From Odoribacter laneus YIT 12061 (lineage in GTDB: Bacteria; Bacteroidota; Bacteroidia; Bacteroidales; Marinifilaceae), in the NCBI RefSeq assembly GCF_000243215.1, contig NZ_JH594598.1, positions 89,036 through 153,035 on the forward strand: a DNA stretch of 64,000 bases, given 5' to 3'. The position numbers and the translations under genes are program-made. Below are positions 57,503 to 64,000 of this stretch, in pieces. Below the pieces are notes generated by a model. That model was given only the letters and a program-made list of their open reading frames with translations, was not told where the DNA came from and did not search any database. Numbering within the stretch: position 1 is the stretch's first letter; each line of letters starts with the position of its first letter.

Positions 57503-57701
57503 GGGGACGGACCTTTTTGGCTATTCGACCTCTCAAAACATTTTACAAAGATATAAACCTTTTGGAATGCCTTTAAATAAAAATGGCATTTTTCTTCATA
57601 ATATATTGATTATAATATATTTATCCAAATTCGATTTAAAATCTTTTTATCTAGCACGTACAATTAATTAAATAATAAATCAACCAAAAAGGTCCGTCCC
57701 C
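57503..57701. repeat. REPIN-like 199-bp element, copy 1
   Basis: GGGGACGGACCTTTTTGG at the left (57503-57520) is an exact inverse of CCAAAAAGGTCCGTCCCC at the right (57684-57701). The AT-rich interior is non-coding. It starts 38 bp before the lipoprotein ATG and probably carries or displaces its promoter. Confidence 0.85.
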
Positions 57702-57793
57702 GTGGATATTGACTCTCAATGTATTTTATCACTTTTTTATTTAAAAACATTCGATTTAAAATCAACAAACTATATTCTCCTTAAATCCCCCAA

Positions 57794-57992
57794 GGGGACG
57801 GACCTTTTTAGCTATTCGACCTCTCAAAACATTTTACAAAGATATAAACCTTTTGGAATGCCTTTAAATAAAAATGGCATTTTTCTTCATAATATATTGA
57901 TTATAATATATTTATCCAAATTCGATTTAAAATCTTTTTATCTAGCACGTACAATTAATTAAATAATAAATCAACCAAAAAGGTCCGTCCCC
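57794..57992. repeat. REPIN-like 199-bp element, copy 2
   Basis: Same length as and near-identical to 57503-57701; one difference is TTTTTAG for TTTTTGG in the left arm. Flanks are also duplicated (CCCCC before, GTGGATATT after), so the two copies form a direct repeat with a 92-bp spacer. Confidence 0.85.
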
Positions 57993-58204
57993 GTGGATAT
58001 TTATACATTTTCAGAACACATTCCATAACATTCGTAAAACAAAACCAACATTATTTATTCATTATCAACAAGATACAACAACAACTATGTAACCCGCCTT
58101 CTCTTCCAACCGTAAAAATACAAACTAACCCCTAATGGGGCAGAACTTCTTGAGAAGGAAGAAGCTAAAAAGATAATTTACTAACTCATAAATACTTAGT
58201 TGAT
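57993..58204. other. gap before the 76-aa gene
   Basis: AT-rich, with no supported gene and no clear promoter box. Confidence 0.4.
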
Positions 58205-58435
58205 ATGAATCCAGATACACCAAGAGAAGGGAAGGGCACTATTGCCATCGAGAAGCAGACGTCTAAGATACCGTCTGGAGTTTATTTAACAGCCGCATTG
58301 ACAGCTATGGGTATTTCCTTGGCTTTAAAATGCATGAAGCGTAATCATGCCGCATTGTTTGTCGGACAATGGGCAGCTCCTTTTTTAATTATGGGGCTTT
58401 ACAATAAAGTTGTAAAAACAGAAGGTCACGATTAA
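58205..58435 (+). CDS. small membrane protein
   Basis: 76 residues: a polar N-terminus (MNPDTPREGKGTIAIEKQTSK) then two hydrophobic helices (about 23-42 and 48-66) with a short basic loop (KCMKRNH). I recall similar short proteins of unknown function in Bacteroidota. Monocistronic. Past its stop, ATTGTGCCG (58457-58465) and CGGCACAAT (58555-58563) form a wide inverted repeat followed by CTTTTTT, a possible terminator. Confidence 0.7.
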   Translation: MNPDTPREGKGTIAIEKQTSKIPSGVYLTAALTAMGISLALKCMKRNHAALFVGQWAAPFLIMGLYNKVVKTEGHD

Positions 58436-58578
58436 ATACAGATCTTCACTATCCTAATTGTGCCGGTTTTATTTACAGAACTGGAATTTGTACTGTCGGT
58501 AATAAAAAATTCTTTATCCAATAGTATTCCTTCCTTTTCTCTTATACAAATAATATCGGCACAATCTTTTTTAACAGC

Positions 58579-59283
58579 CTAACGATTTAAGCTTATTATT
58601 TTCAAACAATATCCCATAAATAATCCGCTTTCAATCACCCCGGTTACAGCCTTTATCTTCCTTTCCAAGTCAGCAGACAACTGTTCAAAACGGACATCCA
58701 GTATAAGATTTCCATTTTCTGTGATGACCGGACCGTCTTTTCCTTTTGCGGGACGCAAAGTAACCTCCGTAGCTCCAAGTTCCCAGATACAATTCTCCAC
58801 ATAGGCCAAGGCTCCAGGGAACAGCTCTACCGGAACGGGAAAGTTTGTTCCTAAACGAGAAACAAATTTCGATTCATCCACTACAATATATACCTCTTTA
58901 CTGCTCCGGATTAACAATTTCTCCTGAAATAAAGCGCCTCCTCTCCCTTTTAACAAATTATGCTCCGGATCTACCTCATCGGCACCATCAAAAGTCCAAT
59001 CCGGCCTTTTTTCCCAAAGAGTAGTTAGGGGAATTCCAAAACGTAAACAAGCCATCGTACTCTCAAAAGAAGCCGGAATGACAGTGATATGCAGGTTTTC
59101 TTTCCGTATTCTTTCTGCTAAAGCCTCTAAGGTCAGATAAACCGTAGAACCGGAACCGGCTCCTATCGTCTCCCCTTCCTTTGCTCGCTCCGCCAATTTC
59201 CGGGCAATGGCTTCTTTTGCTTCCCGATTCACGATAACATCCGTCCAATCCGACTGCACACTGAAATTATTTTTCCATTTCAT
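58579..59283 (-). CDS. rpiA: ribose-5-phosphate isomerase A
   Basis: 234 residues from ATG 59283 (MKWKNNF); the alternative at 59307 is a TTG. Interconverts ribose 5-phosphate and ribulose 5-phosphate in the pentose phosphate pathway. RpiA motifs: GAGSGSTVYL, SFESTMACLRFGIPL, DGADEVDPEHNLLKGRGGALFQEK with the catalytic Asp/Glu/Lys, DESKFV and the C-terminal GVIESGLFMG. Cytoplasmic, monocistronic. Confidence 0.96.
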   Translation of the reverse strand: MKWKNNFSVQSDWTDVIVNREAKEAIARKLAERAKEGETIGAGSGSTVYLTLEALAERIRKENLHITVIPASFESTMACLRFGIPLTTLWEKRPDWTFDGADEVDPEHNLLKGRGGALFQEKLLIRSSKEVYIVVDESKFVSRLGTNFPVPVELFPGALAYVENCIWELGATEVTLRPAKGKDGPVITENGNLILDVRFEQLSADLERKIKAVTGVIESGLFMGYCLKIISLNR

Positions 59284-59428
59284 TGTTTTATCCGTTTTTA
59301 CCCTCAAGTCTTTTTCACAAAATTAAGAAAAAGATTATTGTAAAAGCAGTAAAATGAAATCAACATGAGAAAGCAGCAACGATTTATACTTTCCCGCCTG
59401 CACAAATTACGAAAATTATCCTATAAAT

Positions 59429-59440
59429 AGGTCCGTTCCT
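59429..59440. repeat. degenerate REP-like half
   Basis: AGGTCCGTTCCT matches the REP-like tail AGGTCCGTCCCC with two differences. Isolated, in the rpiA to TonB-receptor gap (both genes are on the minus strand). Confidence 0.35.
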
Positions 59441-59539
59441 CTTCTTGCCCGGTTCCCTGAAACATTTGTGAATAAAAATTATTCCGAATGAAAACAAATT
59501 CATTTGGAATAACGGTCTCCGAAAGAGTATTTGCCATAA

Positions 59540-62386
59540 CTAAAAACTCAATCCCATTTTCATAACAAAAGTACGGGGAGCTGCCACTGCCATCGGACGT
59601 ACACTATATTCCTTATTCAGCAAATTATTGACCAAGAACTGAAACTGCACTTTCTGAGTGACCTTTACTCCGGCCCTGACATCCATAATAAAATAATTCT
59701 TATTATGTTCCCTCCAATAATCAGCCATATTATAACCATCCCGTTCCGTTCCGAACAAAATACCCCTTACGTAATCCATTAATTCTCGATTCTCCTTCAC
59801 CCGCTCATCCAACATGATATAATCAACGGCTAAAGTCTTACTTTTCCATTGTAAATTTGTTCCTAAACTCAAGCGTTTCCATTCAAAATCGAAAGAAGCT
59901 TTAACAGTATGTTTCTGGCGATATTTTAAATAGCGGGAGGTATTCGATTTCTCCTTCATTTGTAAAGGATCTGTATAGTTGGCTTCCCGGGCATTTTTTT
60001 CTTTATAATCAGCATCTTCCGGCTGTATAAATACATATCCCAAATTATAGGTCAACAACGCATTCGGATGAAAGGCATATACACCTGTTGTAGATATTTC
60101 TGTGCCATATATCCGGGCTTTGGATACATTATAAAACTGAGCCCCTATCCCTAAACTATTCTGAGCCATTATCATCTTGAGCACATCGTTCATACTATTC
60201 AGCATCGCATTCTCCCCATTATCGAACAAGCCGAAACGGAACTCAATCATATTCTTATATTCTGTATAAAAACCGGCAATATCAATAAACCCCTGTAAAC
60301 CGCCAAACTTATACCCCTGTTTAAATCCTAATTCAGCATTAAATCCCTTTTCTGCTTTTACATCCGGACTGGGATAAACCCCTACTCCTCCGATATCTTT
60401 ACGGGCATATTTTTCAGTCAGAGAAGGATAGCGATACCCTTGCCCGAAAGAAGCGCGGATAAAACTGTAATCCGCCAATTTATAACTCAATCCACCCCGG
60501 AATACCGGTTGAAAAGGTACCTTATAACCAAATATTTTAGTCTCGGCTTCCCGCTTATGATCATCTACCCGGTAATATTCTCCTCTTACTCCCAAAGAAA
60601 TATTCAATCGGTCGAAGAACTTATCGTCAAACTGCACAAAAACAGCAGCATTGTCGCTGTCGTGATCTCCGGTAGTATGGGAGGTCGTCCGCATCTGTTC
60701 ATAGGTCAAGCCAGCAGTAAACTGTGCATTTCCCCAACGTTTATTGAACTGATAATCTAAATAATAATTATAAAACTTATCCGTGTATACTTTAGGCTCT
60801 ACAGGATTCAAGGCATTGTTGAGCCAAGGGATAAGATTTTCCTCATTCGGGATATTATTCATTTTCCCGGTTTCCGGATCCTTCAGCGCATTCATTCCCC
60901 AAGCAATTAAATCACAATAATCGGCAGTAGTCGCATTGGGGAAAATCCCCGGTAATAATTTTCCGGCTTCTTCGACAAGACCGTCTACTACCCCCTGCCA
61001 ATTTCCCGTCAAAGCAGGACCGATTAGGGGTTTCAGATATTTTGTCCAATCTCCGTTCTGTACTTCGGAAATAAATCCGGCCAATTCGTTCACATTTGTT
61101 CCCATATTACTCAGGATATCAGGTAAAGTAGGCGGTTCTATGGTTTGTATAATATTATCTGCCCGGTAAAAAAAACGTCCTCTTACCTTGTGGGATATAT
61201 TTCTGTCCGGATTAGTAAAATTGTAAAACGGGGCAAGCTGAAACTGATTCCCTTCTCTTCCCATATTCGTAAAAGGAGAAGGACGATACGCCTGATTAGG
61301 AGAGCGCCAAATAAAGAAATCCCCATATTTATTGGACAAGAAATGAATGCTTGCCCCGTAATTTACCATATTTTTCCCGGGTTGATGATACGTAATATTT
61401 CCACCGACCCTAACCCGCCGGTTAAAATCACCCTGACGGTATCCTTCATCCGAAAAAATATTAATTCCTCCCGACACGTCAAAATTTCCGATGCGACGGG
61501 CATGTGAGAAATCAATCCCCTCATAAATCGGATTCCGGATTCCCGAAAATACATTTTTCCGCAGAAAAGGTTCCACCTGATATTTCCCCTCTTTCCAAAA
61601 ACCTTTATCCCACCATTGATAATCGCTATTAGCCGGGCCCCCATAGATTCCCAAATAAGCATTTACACGTGTTTTAGGAACCAGCCCCGGCCGGGCCGTC
61701 CGAATATGAATGACACCGTTGAGGGCGGAAGAACCGTAAAGGACAGAAGAAGCCCCTTTCAAAACTTCTACCTGCGCAATATTTTCCATCGGAATGGTAT
61801 TCCAGTTAATCTCCCCGGAACCGGGAGTAAGAACCGACAGCCCGTCGACCAATATAAGACTTCGTGCTCCCACTCCATACGTCCACCCACTCCCTCCCCG
61901 AATAGAAGGCTGCTTGTCATTGATATCCACACCGGGTATCGTTTTCAAGGTAGCCGTAATATCACTGGGATCCTGACGAAGAATTGCATCTGCTTTCAAT
62001 ACATCCATCGAAACCGTCAGATCGCTTACTTTTTGTTCAAAACGTCCTGCACTGATCACCACATCTTCCAAAAGATGAGCCTCCATTTTCAAATATACAT
62101 CTTTCTTTACTACTTCCCTGGGATTCACCACCAAAGGCAACATTTGGGAGGTATAGCCTACAAAACTAAATGTCAACTCAATCCCTCCCGCTGGGACAGA
62201 AACCTCATAAAAACCATTCACATCCGAAGCAACTCCCTTGGTCTCTCCTTTTACTTGATAAATGACATTTACCCCCACCAAAGGTTCATTCGTCTTTGCA
62301 TCGTAAACATATCCTTCTACCTTCTGCGCCCACCCCTTAAAACTCATTAAACACAGTATACACAAACAAAAAATCAAATTTTTCAT
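59540..62386 (-). CDS. TonB-dependent outer-membrane receptor
   Basis: 948 residues. Signal peptide (about 1-20, ending GWAQ), a carboxypeptidase-regulatory-like domain (about 22-105; KVEGYVYDAKTNEPLVGVNV), a plug domain (about 115-235; IRGGSGWTYGVGARSLILVDG, VLYGSSALNGVIHI) and a beta barrel to the C-terminal Phe (MKMGLSF). Energised import of a siderophore, cobamide, peptide or glycan; ligand unknown. No SusD partner adjoins, so it is not a classical Sus pair. Divergent from the GG-leader peptide genes. Confidence 0.95.
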   Translation of the reverse strand: MKNLIFCLCILCLMSFKGWAQKVEGYVYDAKTNEPLVGVNVIYQVKGETKGVASDVNGFYEVSVPAGGIELTFSFVGYTSQMLPLVVNPREVVKKDVYLKMEAHLLEDVVISAGRFEQKVSDLTVSMDVLKADAILRQDPSDITATLKTIPGVDINDKQPSIRGGSGWTYGVGARSLILVDGLSVLTPGSGEINWNTIPMENIAQVEVLKGASSVLYGSSALNGVIHIRTARPGLVPKTRVNAYLGIYGGPANSDYQWWDKGFWKEGKYQVEPFLRKNVFSGIRNPIYEGIDFSHARRIGNFDVSGGINIFSDEGYRQGDFNRRVRVGGNITYHQPGKNMVNYGASIHFLSNKYGDFFIWRSPNQAYRPSPFTNMGREGNQFQLAPFYNFTNPDRNISHKVRGRFFYRADNIIQTIEPPTLPDILSNMGTNVNELAGFISEVQNGDWTKYLKPLIGPALTGNWQGVVDGLVEEAGKLLPGIFPNATTADYCDLIAWGMNALKDPETGKMNNIPNEENLIPWLNNALNPVEPKVYTDKFYNYYLDYQFNKRWGNAQFTAGLTYEQMRTTSHTTGDHDSDNAAVFVQFDDKFFDRLNISLGVRGEYYRVDDHKREAETKIFGYKVPFQPVFRGGLSYKLADYSFIRASFGQGYRYPSLTEKYARKDIGGVGVYPSPDVKAEKGFNAELGFKQGYKFGGLQGFIDIAGFYTEYKNMIEFRFGLFDNGENAMLNSMNDVLKMIMAQNSLGIGAQFYNVSKARIYGTEISTTGVYAFHPNALLTYNLGYVFIQPEDADYKEKNAREANYTDPLQMKEKSNTSRYLKYRQKHTVKASFDFEWKRLSLGTNLQWKSKTLAVDYIMLDERVKENRELMDYVRGILFGTERDGYNMADYWREHNKNYFIMDVRAGVKVTQKVQFQFLVNNLLNKEYSVRPMAVAAPRTFVMKMGLSF

Positions 62387-62708
62387 ACGTTTTCTTTTTA
62401 CAGTAATCTTTCTCTTTAGGTGGCTAATTTTTATTTTTTATACTTTATTAGATTAACTATACAATCTATATGCCAAAATTCTTTTTACAAGTATTCCATT
62501 TTAAGGAATATGTATTCGATTTTAAAGGTAAATGTTAAAAATATTTTTCCAGAGAAAAAAATTTATTCAACTCTTAGAAATTTAAATAAAAAATATTTTG
62601 TAATAAATATTTTATATTTTAAATATTTATTTATAAATTGTTTTCCCCCTACTGCATGCATAAAAATATAAGGAGCCTTATTTTATCATTTACTAAAAAC
62701 TTAAAGCC
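62387..62708. other. divergent AT-rich control region
   Basis: 322 bp, strongly AT-rich, between the TonB receptor and the first GG-leader peptide. It must hold promoters for both, but no TAnnTTTG box stands out. Confidence 0.4.
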
Positions 62709-63050
62709 ATGAAAAAGATTCAATTAAAGTTTCAAAAAAAAGTCATCTCTGTATTAACAGAAAAAAACTTATCACAAATTGTAGGAGGAAATACAGCTCT
62801 TTCTTGTAATAGTTGTCCGACAGTAGACTATACGTGTGATACTTCCAATAACTCCACAGATAAAGACAGTAACCAAGGTAAATGTTTTAGTGACCTAGTC
62901 TGCAAAGGTGGTGGCGGTACTGCAGAGGAAAAACCCTATGTAGATCCTCCTATGTACAAAGACTCAACCCCTTGTAATGTTTATTCTGTTTACTCTAATT
63001 GCTTAGATCCCAATAAACCTCCTACAATCGGTATAGGTATGATAGGCTAG
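62709..63050 (+). CDS. GG-leader, Cys-rich precursor peptide 1
   Basis: 113 residues. Leader about 1-28 (MKKIQLKFQKKVISVLTEKN then LSQIVGG) matches the Bacteroidales GG-leader family of ribosomally made peptide natural products, cleaved after Gly-Gly by a C39-type peptidase/transporter. The core of about 85 residues has seven Cys and many Ser/Thr (LSCNSCPTVDYTC, STPC, YSNC). The first core residues GGNTALSCNSCPTVD are shared with the next two peptides. No modifying enzyme is in the window, so the chemistry (lanthipeptide, radical-SAM thioether or disulfide) is open. Confidence 0.88.
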   Translation: MKKIQLKFQKKVISVLTEKNLSQIVGGNTALSCNSCPTVDYTCDTSNNSTDKDSNQGKCFSDLVCKGGGGTAEEKPYVDPPMYKDSTPCNVYSVYSNCLDPNKPPTIGIGMIG

Positions 63051-63515
63051 AATATTTAAGCATTCATAAAAATAAATATCTATAGTTCTCCTTAAGGCTC
63101 CTTATTCTGCAAAAACGGCAATGACATTATTTACAACAACTTAGCAAAAACAAATGAACAATGTAGTGAATAGTTTTACAAAATTTTATTACAAAATGAC
63201 TATTGTTTTCCAGTAAAAGCCTTCTTATACCAACCTTATTTTAACTAGAAACTTCATTCTAAAATAATTTATTAAAAATTAGGATATTTATATAATATTC
63301 CTAAATTTGTTGGTATATTATGTTTTATAATATAAACATATTTTCATTATTATTCTAAAATAAGTCAATGTTGAAATATTAAGTTTAACAGAGGTCGTTC
63401 AAATTGGTGTTTAATCAGCTATAGAAATAAAATAACAAACGAGCAATATTGAATCATTTTTCTTTCTCCTTTAAGTTATAAATAAGAATAATGTATAATT
63501 TTTAGTGTTTATCTT
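63051..63515. other. 465-bp AT-rich spacer between precursor genes
   Basis: No open frame, leader remnant or hairpin with T run that I can support. Unusually long compared with the 60-bp spacer after peptide 2, so an independent promoter is likely here. Confidence 0.45.
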
Positions 63516-63833
63516 ATGAAAAAAATCCAATTAAAATTTCAAAAAGATGTTATATCCACTTTATCCGGAAATGAACTCGCAAAAATCCAGGGAGGAAATA
63601 CGGCATTTTCTTACAATAGTTGTCCAACGGTAGATATGCTCTGTGCCGGTTCCGGGGAATGTTTAGATCAAGATAGTTGGCAGACCAAATGTTTAAGTGA
63701 TGTATATAACACTCAAACTTGCGATACAAATTTATGTGAAAAGCCGGTAGGCCCGGTTGAACCCGGCAGCTGCGGTTGTGCCACTTACGAAGGATGTGAA
63801 ACCATTTTTACGCCCTGTGAAGTTCAGCTATAA
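63516..63833 (+). CDS. GG-leader, Cys-rich precursor peptide 2
   Basis: 105 residues. Leader MKKIQLKFQKDVISTLSGNE, then LAKIQGG, then the shared NTAFSYNSCPTVD. The core carries ten Cys (MLC, GEC, TKC, QTC, NLC, GSC, GC, EGC, TPC after NSC) in a pattern unlike peptide 1, so the N-terminal junction is conserved while the rest of the core varies. Proline-rich EKPVGPVEPG interrupts the Cys clusters. 60 bp separate it from the third gene. Confidence 0.9.
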   Translation: MKKIQLKFQKDVISTLSGNELAKIQGGNTAFSYNSCPTVDMLCAGSGECLDQDSWQTKCLSDVYNTQTCDTNLCEKPVGPVEPGSCGCATYEGCETIFTPCEVQL

Positions 63834-63893
63834 TCACACAAAACTTTATTCCAATTCCTATATACCCTTATAAATCTAACTAAAAATCAAGTC

Positions 63894-64000
63894 ATGAAAA
63901 AAATTAAATTAGAATTTCGGAAAGAAGTCATATCGACTCTATCGGAAAATGAACTTTCCAAAATCCAGGGAGGGAATACAGCCTTCTCTTACAACAGTTG
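63894..64000 (+). CDS. GG-leader precursor peptide 3 (cut by window edge)
   Basis: Starts at ATG 63894 and runs off the window after about 35 codons. Leader MKKIKLEFRKEVISTLSENE, then LSKIQGG and NTAFSYNS, nearly the same as peptide 2. It shows that the precursor array continues to the right, where the processing and export genes are to be expected. Confidence 0.88.
   Translation, partial: MKKIKLEFRKEVISTLSENELSKIQGGNTAFSYNS

Noticed and set aside
57702..57962. 86-codon plus-strand frame across the second REPIN-like copy
   Set aside because: It runs through repeat DNA and its composition follows the AT-rich repeat; not a gene.

Overview
The window looks like chromosomal DNA from a gut-type Bacteroidales bacterium. 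I infer this from the promoters (TAnnTTTG -7 boxes, several with a TTG/TTTG exactly 19 nt upstream), from Bacteroidota-typical genes (NigD-like and LruC-domain proteins, a TonB receptor with a carboxypeptidase-like N-domain, TamB, TPR- and PAS-type histidine kinases, a kinase fused to a ThrRS-like N-region), and from GG-leader peptides of the Bacteroidales type. The family Odoribacteraceae is possible but not proven by anything here.

Layout. 1-0.9 kb: 3' end of a NigD-like gene and tRNA-Pro. 1.3-7.6 kb: CNNM/CorC-type membrane protein, a small hypothetical gene, a large PAS/GAF histidine kinase and a broken TPR histidine kinase. 8-9.3 kb: PatB/MalY-type lyase. 10-17.3 kb: an island of poorly known genes: a 1022-aa membrane-spanning propeller protein that may be a regulator, several small membrane proteins, a lysozyme-like secreted protein and a repeat-rich secreted protein. 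Two transcription units here share an almost identical inverted-repeat element. 17.4-28.6 kb: housekeeping genes (lytic transglycosylase, nucleoside kinase, rocD, TamB, tsaD, 2-hydroxyacid dehydrogenase, tRNA-Tyr, tRNA-Gly). 28.8-43.6 kb: transporters, an intact TPR histidine kinase, an unknown membrane protein with a GNAT gene, an LruC lipoprotein, lpxB, mtaB, a sugar-nucleotide epimerase and nhaA. 43.7-48 kb: tRNA-Ser followed by a graveyard of integrated elements: two wrecked integrase copies, a repeated att-like segment, and a surviving nitroreductase/AraC pair. 48-53.5 kb: an AraC regulator divergent from two overlapping soluble PAS histidine kinases. 53.6-62.4 kb: MacB/FtsX-type permease, a SecD-head-like lipoprotein, rpiA and a TonB receptor. 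62.7 kb to the end: three consecutive GG-leader, Cys-rich precursor peptides, the last cut by the window edge.

Short palindromic elements built on the head GGGACGGACC-TTTTT occur as singles and as inverted pairs at 28.7, 36.6, 57.5 and 57.8 kb, with a degenerate half at 59.4 kb. They resemble REP/REPIN sequences. The three best leads for something new are the shared inverted repeat next to the propeller protein gene, the GG-leader peptide family at the right edge, and the REPIN-like family.
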